From Bryopsis sp. KO-2023 (Eukaryota > Chlorophyta > Ulvophyceae > Bryopsidales > Bryopsidaceae): 64,000 nucleotides of DNA. A program made the position numbers and the translations under genes. Each line of letters opens with the position of its first letter. The first letter of the stretch is position 1. The notes beneath the pieces are model-generated. The model was given only the letters and a program-made list of their open reading frames with translations, did no database searches and had not been told where the DNA came from. Below are positions 46,741 through 58,257 of the stretch, piece by piece. The stretch lies in contig BSYQ01000007.1 of assembly GCA_030272585.1 (NCBI GenBank), positions 4,654,001 to 4,718,000 on the forward strand, in the 5' to 3' direction.

Positions 46741-47893
46741 CAGTCGGGTCACCCAATACCGCCGCTTTGAATAGCGCCGTACTCGATATAACGCCGGTTT
46801 GAAACTGAGAAAATCTTGGCACACCTTCAATGTGATCCTAGATGTGGCTGAGAGACTGTAGAACTAGGACAGAAGTGTGAAACCATAGGAAAACAACTTT
46901 AAAAACACCAAAAATCTTCCATTAGACCAGTTGTACAACTGTCGTGACCAAAATCGTCTGATTTCGGACACGCAAAATCATTGTTCCAGTCATTGCATCA
47001 AAAGAGGACTTGAATCGATGTCTTTCGATTTGAAAATTTGGTAGCAATTTTTTCAAGTGTTTTCCAACACTTCTTCAAATTTTTATGAGTTTTGGGTTAT
47101 TTGGGGTGTGTTTGTTAGGGGCCTGGATTTGTCCAAGTTTTTGCTGTTGGTTGGACAAATCTAGCCTCATCTTTCATCCACTTCCTCAATTACATTGCAC
47201 TCAAAAACATGCCCACGGGGTCGTGGTTCTCTCAAATAAATTAGCGCACTTCAAAAATACCCAGCACGGCGGCAACAGACACGAATTACAGGCGAAAAAT
47301 CGACGATTCAGACGATTTTTCGCCTGAATTAAGTCACGATTCGTCGATTACTCACAATTTACGCAGGCAATCGAAACGAAACTTTGATGGTGGCTGTGCA
47401 ATGTTTTTAACATACTACAGTTAAAATTTCGAGGCGTTTTAGAAAGTGGTTGCCTAAAAATTTGGGATAAAAAATACTCTCTTATTGGCAACTTTTTGGT
47501 CACGAGAGTTGTACTGTGAGATATCCCGAGAACCTCCTTACACTACAACTGGTCATTACACCACAGAAATGTAAGCTCACTTTCTTGAAAAGAACACAAC
47601 AAAGAACCCTACATCTTCCAACGTCATTTGCTTTTTCTTCTGGAAACTCTTCTTCAGAATCGCTTGCTGTAAGTTCAAACGTTTTCGCTTTGGAGGCATG
47701 GCTACGGCTGCGAATTTGCTTGCCAGCGCCAAATGATTTCGATGTGACTGCGGCTGCGAATTTGCTTGCCAGCGATTTCATTCGATTAGACTTTTGTGTC
47801 ATTTTCGACCTATAATGTGAATACCGCCGTACTCGATATACCGCCGGTTTTTTTGAGCTGACACACACCGGCGGTATTGCGTGACCCGACTGT
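46741..47893. mobile_element. pogo/Tigger-like DNA transposon, 1153 bp
   Basis: The left end CAGTCGGGTCACCCAATACC and the right end GGTATTGCGTGACCCGACTG are inverted repeats. TA dinucleotides flank both ends (46739-46740 and 47894-47895), as for the Tc1/mariner-pogo group. Two direct copies of a 30-base block (from 46774 and 47820: CGCCGTACTCGATATA core) sit near the ends. Only a broken transposase start is inside, so the element is non-autonomous. Confidence 0.75.
47577..47699 (-). pseudogene. Transposase N-terminal remnant in the pogo-like element
   Basis: A 40-codon frame starts MPPKRKRLNLQQAILKKSFQ, like the basic helix-turn-helix start of pogo/Tigger transposases, and stops early. The DDE domain is absent. 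Just upstream on the same strand a block starting GGCAAGCAAATTCGCAGCCG is duplicated. Confidence 0.4.
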
Positions 47894-47998
47894 AGGTCTG
47901 CAATCACAAAGTTTGCCGCAAAAAAACTACCATCTTGACAAAAAAAAACACACCTATCAATCTCAGTGGAAAAAACCAACAAATCTACCAGACTCTTT

Positions 47999-48573
47999 TC
48001 ACACATCGTTGCCCAGGAGAACAGTGGGTGGGTAGCCAGCCAGGCCATCTTTGACCAGAACCAGGCCAAGTAACAGCATAGGCGCGACGGTGCTCAGCAT
48101 TCCGAGCACTCTGAAAACCCGCGATCCCTGGAAAAAGGAGTGCACGGCATACAGTAGCCTCCCAACAGTGAACATGCCTCCCAACAGATACACCAGCCCC
48201 CTGTGCGATCCTTGGAACTCGGCGAGCATCAATAAAACGAGCACCGTCGGCGTATACTCCATGAAATTTCCATGACCCTGTGAACGCAGCCGAGTGTCGA
48301 GCGTTAAGCTGGTATGAATTCAGCTCACGGAAAGCGAATTGGTCGCCCCGCAAAACCCCAGAACAGTGAGCAATGCCCACACAGGACCAATTTATGCAGA
48401 ACTCGGAGTACAGTGTGGCGGGAGCTTACTCTGACGATCTGGAGTAGTTTCTTGTTGCCGCCATCTCCAATTAGAATGTTGTGAGCGAGTCGATACTGCG
48501 CGACGTACACCGTCATCAAGAAATACACCAACCCCAGGGTACCACCGTAGAGGCTCGTCGCTGGCAGGATCAT
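47999..48573 (-). CDS. MAPEG-family membrane protein
   Basis: Two exons, 48573-48430 and 48277-47999, join in phase 0 to 140 residues. Four membrane segments fit the MAPEG fold: GGTLGLVYFLMTVYVAQYRL; then the family motif GHGNFMEYTPTVLVLLMLAE; LVYLLGGMFTVGRLLYAVHS; VAPMLLLGLVLV. MAPEG proteins are glutathione-dependent membrane transferases or peroxidases, or relatives in eicosanoid metabolism. This short form resembles the bacterial-type MAPEG members. Exact substrate is not predictable. The pogo-like element ends about 100 bases beyond its stop. Confidence 0.8.
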
Positions 48574-49294
48574 GTTGGCTGAAACCGATGTTAGGAAAAA
48601 AAAAGAGAGAAAGTCCTCCAGACAGAAAGAAGAAAGAAGAAAACACGCGATCGTTGAACAGCGTGAGGAGTGCGGGCTCGAAGTCGGGGTTTATTGCAGA
48701 GAAAGTGGTGCCTGATGGGACGGCATACACCATTCAAAAGCTAACAAAAGTTTGCAAATAATCTCGACCCCATTTGGCAGGAACAACCAGCCACGGAAAT
48801 CACGACAAAGCATGCTCAGATTTTGCTCTGTGGATTCGATACAACACCGTTTTCAAACGTTGATTCAGTTTACCAAGCCTCGGTGAGAAGTACAGGCGAT
48901 CACCAAAGACACCATCCTCGGGTAGCTTGTTAATTGAACGTTGGGGGTCCGATTGTAGATGCCTAGGAATTTTTGACATCTTTCTTGTATTCTGATGAGC
49001 GACATCACAGTTTTGCTGTTTGGAGTGACACAGTGACTTCTGATGGTTCTCTTTTGCTGTGGGTTGAAATTATTGATTGACTTCTGGTCTGTGCACAATA
49101 TCAGCTATAAAAGTTCACACTGGGTGAAGATTTTTATCTGTTCTCACATTGGATGTTGAAAACTACTCACAAAGAGCTCCCACCAGCTGACGATCGAATC
49201 AAACTCACAAGAAAGACGATAAAGGAAGCATCAACCTCATTCGCATTGATTTGTTGGAAGGGAGAAACGAGCATTCGATCGCTGTTCCCTGCAC
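48574..49294. promoter_or_regulatory. Divergent upstream region, MAPEG and TDP1 genes
   Basis: The two start codons are 721 bases apart and point away from each other. A minus frame of 77 codons at 48865-49098 shows no family pattern. No clear promoter motif was identified. Confidence 0.35.
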
Positions 49295-52200
49295 ATGAAG
49301 CGAAGTTTGCCTGACCAGCCCGTCAAGTTACACCTGTTTGGCCCGGATGGAGTCGAACATCCGCTTGGGGAAAGGAGGCTTTTCGGTCGTGGATGCGGAT
49401 TCTCGGGCGATGAACACGTGAGCAGAAGGCAGTTCGCTGTTTCGGCGGTGGACGAGGTAGAGGGTGTGGGTCGTCTGGAGAATTTGGGAATGAACCCCAT
49501 GGCCATCGAGGTGTCCGAGGGAAACGAATGGAGAACGATCGACATTCTAGAATCCGGGCAAGAAACGATATTGAATGCATCCATGAGGTTCTATGTTCTG
49601 CACAAGATGCAAGAAACCCTTTTCCAGGTGATTCCGAGCACAGATTTTTCCCAGTCTTTCTTCTAAAATTTGTTGTGAGGTTCAAATATCAATTATATAT
49701 GTTTAATTAAAATATAATGTAAAATGTATATTATATTGTATGTTTTATTTTAATATTCAACAATCTGTAGCTCAGATATTGACATTCAAAATCGTGCTCC
49801 AGATTGGATCATATGGGGGCATGTTCCAACCCATTGACATTCAACTCAATGATTGGTAGGTCAAAGAAGCTGAGCATGATATTGGGAACACAAGTGACGT
49901 CCCCAGTCACGCTGCAAGCAAGCAGAAAACCACCAAGGAGGAAATTGACCTGACCTCATCCAACGATGCGAATCCAACGAATTACCCACCCCAGCCCTCC
50001 AACAACGAAACCCCGGGCAATCGTACGGAGCAAACCTCCCCAAGTGTAGGGTTTTCCCTGCTGTGGGTTCGAGGTCTTGCCGAAAGGGTGAATAGCGGGG
50101 CATTTGGAGTGAAATTGCGGCACCTGATGTCTGGCGGCTCCATGAACGTGGCATTCGTGTCGAATTTCATGATCGATTTCCCCTCGCTGCTGTCGGCATG
50201 CCCTGAACTCAGCAGTGTAAAGAAAATGATTGTGGTGCATGGAGAGAAGGGGGTTTCAGCTGTGAACATCCGCCGAGCTGCTGAGACAGTGGGTTATCAG
50301 GATCTAGTGGTGCATGGTCCGCCATTGCCTGTTTCGTATGGAACACATCACACCAAGGCTTTCATTATTGGGTACGATTTTGCTCGTCCCCCCCAAAAAA
50401 ATAAGAATAAAGAAAAAGTAAGAGCAAACAGCGAAAAAAATGGAATGAAAAATGAAAAAACTGACAACTGACACAGAAACAGGGAGGTAAAAATATGCAG
50501 ATGGCAGTTAGAAAATCGGAAGATATCAAGACGATGTGACAACCTGACTCTATCGTCTGTCATAGCCACGGGATGCATGGATGAATGAAGTTTAATGCCA
50601 CATGGAATCAAACACCAACCCAAAACGCTTTCGCTTCTATGATTCAAACTGATCAACATTAGACAAACTTCACAGTTTCTTTATTTTGGGATCTGCCCTC
50701 TCGCCAATATTAGCTTTCTGGTGCATAGGTTTGAAACTGGGGTGAGGGTGGTGGTTCACACAGCTAACCTTATCTATGCAGACTGCAACAGTAAAACACA
50801 AGGAGTGTGGTGGCAAGATTTTCCAAAAAAGAAGCCTGATGGCAGAGAGAACAGCGAATTCGGCCTGGATTTGTTGGGATATCTCACAGCGCTGAAATTG
50901 CCACGGCAAGCGAATGAAATCATGACGAATCTCGTCAACGCTCATGATTTTAGCTCAGCCAGAGTCAAGCTGGTTGCTTCTGTTCCTGGTGAGAGGCGGC
51001 CTGGAGGGTTGATTTCTGTCAAAAAGTGTGAGAATGGTTGGACTGTTGAATGGGGGGGGGGGGGGGTGCTTCGACGGAATCCAACTTTCGTGGTAATTTC
51101 GTAGCAGGGGGAGTATTGAGTTGACGGTGCCGGGCAGTAAAACCTAGTGACATTAGCTGATAAACATCTTGATTTTTGATGGGATTCCTGTGTTTGTCTT
51201 TTGTTGTTTTTGAAAGAGAAGAAGGAACCATTAAGAAAATTCGTGCGTCCAATTGTTGTGACAGGATACCATAAAGGTGAGGATCTGGAAAGATACGGCC
51301 ACATGCGGCTACGCCAAATCCTACGGTCTGAGCGATTCGATTCAAAATTCCACAGGGCACCGGTGATATGCCAATTCTCATCCATGGGATCGCTGGATGC
51401 AAAATGGGTCACTCAAGAATTTCACTCCAGCGTGGGATGTGGGAAATCTGTTGCTGGCGGGGAGCTCCAAATGCCCCCAAAAGACGCCGCCGGAATGCAA
51501 ATCGTATGGCCGAGGGTTTCAGAAGTTCGTGAGTCCATCGAAGGATGGGCGGCTGGTTATAGCATCCCAGGATATGTTAAAAACGTAGCCAAGCCCTTTC
51601 TTAGGCCTTTCTTTCACAGGTAGGGTAGATGGGGATGCATTTCGCATTTTGATGGTTGGTGCTGATGAAAATTGGGCATCGATTGAAGCTGCCAGACGTT
51701 TTTCCTAGTGCATGTCAAGCCTCCTTCTTATTTGGTGGGGGGGAGTGGGGGGGAGGTGGAAAAGCAACTAGTTGTGTGGTTCCATATGTTGCATACAGTC
51801 AGTATTCTGACTGTACAATCTCAGGTATTGACCTCAAATATGTCGACCTTTCGTGGGTGAATGTTTAGGTATGGTGGATCCCCCGCTGGACGGCAACGAG
51901 CGATGCCTCACATCAAGACGTTCGTCCGGTACTCTGGAAACGAATTGGCTTGGGTTCTGCTCACATCCCATAATCTCAGTAAAGCAGCATGGGGAACTCT
52001 ACAAAAGAACAACACTCAACTCATGATTCGGTCGTACGAAATGGGTGTCCTCTTCGTACCGTCAGCCGAGCAGGCTTATCGAACATCGCCCCATCGGGAC
52101 TTCTCATGCACCCCTTCCATCAGCAATTCAGGCTACCTGGGTTCACAATCCATGCCCATGCAAGCAAAAGAAGAGAAGGATCAATTGGATGCATGCGGTG

Positions 52201-52469
52201 GGCCGTCGAATCGAGTGGACAGTGGTAGTGGGTCTGAGTCCATCCAAATGGCTCAATATGTGGCGATTCGCAGTGATAGGAAGAATCCTGGTTCGGATGT
52301 GGGACATGCTGCTGTGCTTGGGTTTCCTCTTCCCTATAGTTTGCCTCCTGAGCTTTACGATGAACATGATAGGCCATGGATGGTGGATCAACCAGTTGAA
52401 GGTGTTGATAGTCTTGGTAGGGCATGGGGTGTGCCAGTTTCCTTCTATGGACACAAACAAGATGGGTAG
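49295..52469 (+). CDS. TDP1: Tyrosyl-DNA phosphodiesterase 1 with N-terminal FHA domain
   Basis: Exons 49295-49627, about 49875-50371, 50729-50988, 51217-51619 and 51869-52469. Residues 1-110 form an FHA domain (LFGRGCGFSGDEHVSRRQFA, GRLENLGMNPMAIEV), which binds phosphothreonine partners. The catalytic part has both HKD half-sites: GTHHTKAFIIG and AMPHIKTFVRYSG ... LTSHNLSKAAWG. Other family blocks are HTANLIYADC, TQGVWWQDFP, ICQFSSMGSLDAKWV, QLMIRSYEMGVLFVPS, FPLPYSLPPELYDEHDRPWM. The enzyme removes stalled topoisomerase I and other 3' adducts in the nucleus. Plant TDP1 has the same FHA start. The acceptor of exon 2 is weak and its first codons are uncertain. Confidence 0.92.
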
Positions 52470-53607
52470 TTGAACTGCAGTAAAGATCTTCAAGCAATGA
52501 TGGTGGTGAGTATGGTAGAAAGGCAGAAATTGGTCAGAATGATGTGTAAAAAAGAAAGAAAAAAAAACGGTGGCTGTTGACCAGTGGTGGTTGCTGCGGG
52601 GTTTTGAGATGGTGAAGGGTTCTATCAGTTTTGCTGGGTTGATGTTAGATGTTGGGGATGTGGGTGTGGGTGTGTAAGAGGGGGCCCACCCTAGCCTGTT
52701 TGGTGTTTTCACTTCAAAAACATAACAAAATAATTTACAACGAAGGACACAAAACATAATGTGCTAGAAGCCTTGAAAGATATTTCTATCGATGCTTGGC
52801 TATCTTCATGATAGAGTGTGGTGCACCAAGGAGATTTGAGATGGTCGGGACAATTTCACAAAGTAGACTGAACAAAATCTTCCTCGATACTGCAGTGAGG
52901 AGAAGACTTGTATGTTGCTGCACTGGGAATTGGAGGTGGTTTTGCATCACCATTCCTTGGAACAGAAAATGTCCCATCACTGAAAGCTCCAAGCTCTTCC
53001 CTTCAAATTTGTGTCTCTTTTGCAAAAGAATTGACAATTGTCTTGATTTTGTTCTTGTGTTTCTTCTTTTTATGTGCTTCTTCTTCCTTTTCAACTATTG
53101 GTGATTTTCTTCGTCTTTTCCTTGGCTTTCGGGAAATACTTTGTGTGGGTTCTTTACATGGCGATCACTTTTTGCCTTGTCGGAATTTTTGTTATTATTG
53201 TTTGTAGTTTGGAGACTTGGGAAGTTAATGTAACCTCGCACGGTACAAGGTTTCCAGAGTAAAAAACAGTTCAGGGGAATATTTTCTGTATGTCTTTTAC
53301 TCTGAAAGGTCCAGAGGGACTTAGTTTAACGGCTGACCCAGGTATTTTCCATGAAACATATGCTTTGGGATGCATTATTGACCTGAAATTCATTCCCTCC
53401 ACAGCACCATGTGAAAACCTTTTCAATCGTATTCTTTCAAACAGACACGCCAAAAAAGCAACTCTTGAAAATCTTTTTGATTAACCTTTCTTTTGTAGTT
53501 CCGCAAAATTCATCAAAGTATCTCTTTCTACCTATATAAGAAAACGACTGTTCGTACTAAACAAGCCTCGAAAATAAAGTTTGCCATTTTCTTCCTTGGT
53601 GGTGAAT
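52470..53607. other. Intergenic stretch between convergent genes
   Basis: 3' flanks of TDP1 and of the GYF-GW gene. Frames at 53290-53484 and 52786-53104 are short and have no recognisable pattern. Nothing else is seen. Confidence 0.5.
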
Positions 53608-56600
53608 CTAATTCTTGTTCCTCATCATTTCCTCCAGTGTGGTCCCAATGAATCTAAAAAATTGCACCATCTTGACAGCCATGCTGTTCTGTACCCATTT
53701 TTCCAGTTCAGCCAGGAATCGCTGCGTATGGCCCTCATCATGCTTACTCAGCAGCGAAACAGTGGTCCCCAACATGCAAGGACTGTAAATATCCGTCAAG
53801 AAATCCCTCAGCCTGATTTTGAACTCCGGCACCGAAACCTTCTTGCTGTCGTTTTCGATTTCCTCCTTGATCTGGGTCAGAGCATCAGCCACAGAAAAGA
53901 TGTGGTCGATCGATTTCTTAATGGCTGCTCTCTCCCCGTCGTTCATTTTATCTATGGCTCCGGTGTGTTTCGCCTGGGCAGCAACTCCTTTCATGGAATC
54001 CCTGATCGAGGCCAGCACATCTTTTCCCTCCACCCCTTTCAATGGATAGGCTGCCGTGATCCCCCTTACCCACGTCCATTCTATCTCAAGAACCTCCCCA
54101 GCTTCTTCAAGCGTCAAGTTCCACAATTGATCAGAGGGATCCCCGAATGACTCTGAACCTCGGCCAGCATTTTCCCCCATGTGACTGTCATTATTCTGAG
54201 TCTCAGCTGGGAAACCTTCACTTTTCGGCTCACCCAGAGGTTCAGAAATGATGTCAGCTTTCTTCCATCGATCCTCAGAAACATTTTCTGGGTAAGGCTG
54301 GTAGTTTCCGCTGGTGGGTTGTGGTTGCGGATTGTCAGCCCTCAAGCCTTGACCAATGCTCCGCCCTTGAATGGGGCTCCCCCGTTCATTCCAAGATTCA
54401 TCAAAACCTCTGCCTCGGCACCCCCCATCTCTCTCCTCACTGTGATTTTGAGCCTCGTAGTTTTCCGCATGAGCGGCCTTCAAATCGTTCTCATTGAGTT
54501 TGGTCCCTCCATCATGGGACCCACCCTGCGATTGGACATTGTTTGTCCATCCGCGGGGTCTAGAATCTGGGGGCCCGCTTTGCCTGTGGTCAGACTCAAC
54601 AGTTCCTTGAGGTTTCGTGTTCTCAACCCAGCCTCTGATCACAGGAGGGGCAGGGCTCTTGAAGGGACCCCAACCCCCTCCACCCAGCCGGGTGGCGCCA
54701 ATATCATTCAGCGATTCCGCATGATTGGTTCGCATCCCTTGTTGCTGGCCTTCTGGAGTTTGACCACGCTGTGCGCCTGACCAGCCAGCACTCTTTTGTT
54801 CCGAAGCTTGACCTGGCTGTGTGTGACTGGACCAGCCAATCTTTTTCTGTGCCGGAGTTTGATCAGGCTGTGTGTCAGACCAGCTACTAATCTTCGGCTC
54901 CGGGCCTCGACTGGGCTGCGCACTGGACCAGCCAGTATTCTTCGTTGCTGGAGCTCGATCAGGCTGTGCTTCATTAGACCATCCAGTATTTCTCTCAGCA
55001 TTGTTCTCTTGATTTCCGGAGCTCCAGCAATTGGATGTTTGCGTCGAAGCAGGACCCCATTCACATTGCTGACCTTTGGGAGCGCTTTCAGATTGGCTCT
55101 TACCAGTTTCCTCTTCTTGTGGATTTCGGGGTTGGTTTCCAGACCACCCCACACCTTCATTGCGGGTACCACTCCCTCCCCAGCCACCGCTTTGCTGGGA
55201 ATATCCCTCATGCCCAGTCTCCCCAAGCAGCTCTCGGATCCTGTCCGCACATTGAGTTTGCAAATCATACGCGACTCTGCGAGCTTCCATCATATTTTCA
55301 ACAATCTCTTCTTTCGTGACATCAGGCCCGATTGCTTGGGGCCCGGCTCCCATTTTAGGGGAGCCCTGCTGCAATTGTTCGTCGGATGGGTAGTGCAGGA
55401 CACTCAGCATATGCTTTGCACACGATAAGAACCTCAGGGTATCCTCCACCGTGGCCCCCTCCCTCCTACTCTTTTTCAGAAGGAATTCCAGTTCGTCACG
55501 CTGGAAAAAAACCAGTCTCGAAAACAGAGGGCTCAGTATGCTGTTCCAGTGTTTGGCCATTACTCTCAATAGATCTGCACAGGTCCAGGGGGGCTTGATC
55601 AACACAATGTCTGACCACATATCACCATATTCCAGTTGCAGCAGATGCTTCAGGAATGGGGATATTCCGGTCACCAGGACTTCTGACGCTTTGGTGAGCA
55701 ACTCCTGCCACTCCTGAGAGGTCCCAAGGAAGCTTCCCCCAGCCGAGTTGAGCTTTTCCAAAATTTCACTGGCCACCCTTCCGTATGAATAGCCTGGTGG
55801 TCTGTCAGAGCGATTCCTTGTGGGATTTCCATCTGTTCCTGATTCCCAATGGCCATGTTGACCCTCCCGCCTGCCAAATTCGTTGAAGGAACCCCATCCA
55901 CGACCCCTAATCCCCCTGCCAGTTCCTCGACCCCTCCCAGAATCGTCACGGTTGCTTCTATCATCCCATGATCTATTTCCAGAGTCACCCCACCCACCCC
56001 CACCATATCCACCATGCCCCGAATTTTGCCGGTCATCACCCCGTCCCATACCCCCACCCCGACCTCTGTGTCCTGATCCTACGCTGAACCCTTGCCCTCG
56101 AACTCCTCCATAGATACCACCCCACCCGTCTCCAGAGTCTTGTTCTGGATCCTGCCTCCACCCATCTTGACACTGTGAATCATTCGAGTTCTGCTGTTTT
56201 GCTTGGTTCGGTGGACCCCCAAATGCCCAATCATAGCTCCGGTTCTGACTGGGAGCCCCCGCTGAACCGCCTTCAGGTGCAGAGTTCCTCTGGTTTGAGT
56301 TGGACATCCATTGACTCCCATCCGGACCATCTTGTTTCTGTGGAACATCCACTGGCTCTTTTTCATCTGGTGTCTGCTTTGCCTGGGACATGCCCCACCC
56401 AATGGATGAATTTTCTAGTTTCACTGGCTCAGGGCCCCATCCAGTGGGCTTTTTTTGAACTGTCGGGTTTGAACGAGCAGGTGGATTTTCGTCTGCAACG
56501 GACCTCAAAGGTGGGGTTGCTGATGAGACTGGCTCAGGGCCCCAACCGGTGGACTTTTGTTGAGCCGTCGGGTTTGAACGAGTAGGTGGAATTTCTTCTG

Positions 56601-57638
56601 CAATGGACCTCAAAGGAGGGGCCGCTGATTGGACAGGATTGATGACCGGTCGCGTAGGTCGGGTCTCCTCCAATCTAGGTTGAGAACCCCAACCAGAAGG
56701 TGACTTCTGTACCGTGGGTCCTGGACCCCATCTAGACGGCGCGGTTTTCACAGCCTTGGGTTCCGGACCCCATCCACCAGATGAGCTTTGCTGCACACTG
56801 GTTGCAGAAGGTTGCATATCGCTCCCCACAGGCTGAGCCCATCCAATAGAGGAAGTTCTTTGCACCACGGGCTGAGGACCCCATACAGTGGATTCCTTGT
56901 TCGGAGCATTCAAATCTGAGCTCCTCCCAATGGAGGGAGGCGGTGTGGACATCTGGGACGGTGTTGACACAATGTTCTGTGGATATCGAGGTGAATTTGG
57001 ACCATACCCTGAGGACTCGCTCCTTCCTCGACTTGGAGCTTGCTCAGGCTGTTGACTGATGACACCTTTAGGTGCAGCCTCCTCCTGAGACTGGGAGATT
57101 GGTATACGGTTAGGCTGCGAATTACCCCATGTCATCCTCGTGCTTTGCTGTTCCTTTGGAGGTGGTCCCCATCCAGATGGCTTCATCGATGCAACAGTAG
57201 ATGCCTTTTTGTTTGCTGCGAGTCCACCTGAAGACGCAGGAGTGCTGGTATACCCTATCTGTGAACACCCAGTCAGATTGGGGGGAGGTGCCAACTCATT
57301 ATTGGCGGAATTTGACGAGGGTGTGTTTTCTGATTGCTCCGAGCTCCCTCTGCGACCAAATCCGACCCCACCCCGCTGGCCTGTCGGGGTTGCCTGGCTG
57401 GTCCATCCTGTAGAAATCTGCCATTCTTCTATTTCGCCACGTTCGATCGGTTTCTGAGGGAGTTTGGGTATGAGAGGGGTGCCCACAGCCAAATCAAGAT
57501 TCAGCAGCGACTGCACAGATGCCCAGGAATCCATTTTGGTGTTGCGCATCATCTTAGCTGGGTCGAGATGTCCAGCTTTGGTCCATCCTCGAATTCTATT
57601 TTTGGAAAAGGGCCCTTGGTATTGGAACTGGGGTTTTG

Positions 57639-57682
<44 letters not shown>

Positions 57683-58257
57683 AGATTCGACTGGTGTCCC
57701 AGCGCTCAACACGTTTTTTCCAATTGGATGGGCATGTAGATTGCTGTCAGAAATCAGCTGCGCTTACTGAATCGTCAAGGTACTCCCACTCTTCGCTTTC
57801 ATCCGTGCTGCCTAGAAAAACACACAGGTGCCCTTGTTTCACTTTTCGCTCTTGTTGGAATAAATCCACACCCTTGACCGATGCATGCGACCAAAGTTGT
57901 GCAGCCAGGAATAAAACGTTATTCTCGCCGTTAGATGACGAAAAAAAAAAACGTCGGTTACCTTCGTATCCTAGCTCCGTGCAGAAGTTGTTGAAAGCCA
58001 ACTGAAGCTGGTGCGCTTTTCCCCTGACGTCCACAAAATACCCAGCCACTTCGCCAATTTTCGACGCGCTTTTCACCTGAAAAGCATGAAACCTTGAGAA
58101 GGTCAAGACTGCGATATCCCAGTTCACTTCGTTTGAACAGCTTTTCTCGGAACGCTTAAGTTTGCTGCCGCGCGACTACCTCGACGTCTGCCCCCTGGTC
58201 ATGGGTGTAGTCGAATGGCGGCGAGCCGACGGCACGGGATTGAAAAAGTTTCAGTGC
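53608..58257 (-). CDS. GYF-domain protein with GW/WG repeats and RGG box, 5' end unresolved
   Basis: Minus exons 58257-58180, 58076-57962, 57811-57768 and one long exon 57627-53608, phase-consistent, at least 1400 residues. A GYF domain spans the exon junction: EEWEYLDDS then FQYQGPFSKNRIRGWTKAGH. About 25 GW/WG motifs follow in two blocks (PSGWGPPP, STGWGPEP, PTGWGPEP; then NTGWSNEA, NTGWSSAQ, IGWSSHT, AGWSGAQ). Between them are an RGG/Gly-rich stretch (RGRGTGRGIRGRGWGS) and a helical block (ADLLRVMAKHWNSILSPLFS, KSRREGATVEDTLRFLSCAK). A second helical block ends the protein. GW/WG arrays are Argonaute hooks, and GYF domains bind Pro-rich partners, so a small-RNA silencing cofactor is likely. 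It is not clearly NERD or GW182. The first exon was not found. Confidence 0.75.
57641..57679. repeat. (AC)n microsatellite in a GYF-GW gene intron
   Basis: About 19 AC dinucleotides, 14 bases upstream of the acceptor of the long exon on the minus strand, where it acts as the TG-rich tract of the 3' splice site. Confidence 0.95.

Noticed and set aside
57627-57678. Cys-Val repeat start of the GYF-GW frame
   Set aside because: Translation of the AC microsatellite in the intron; the exon begins at the acceptor at 57627.
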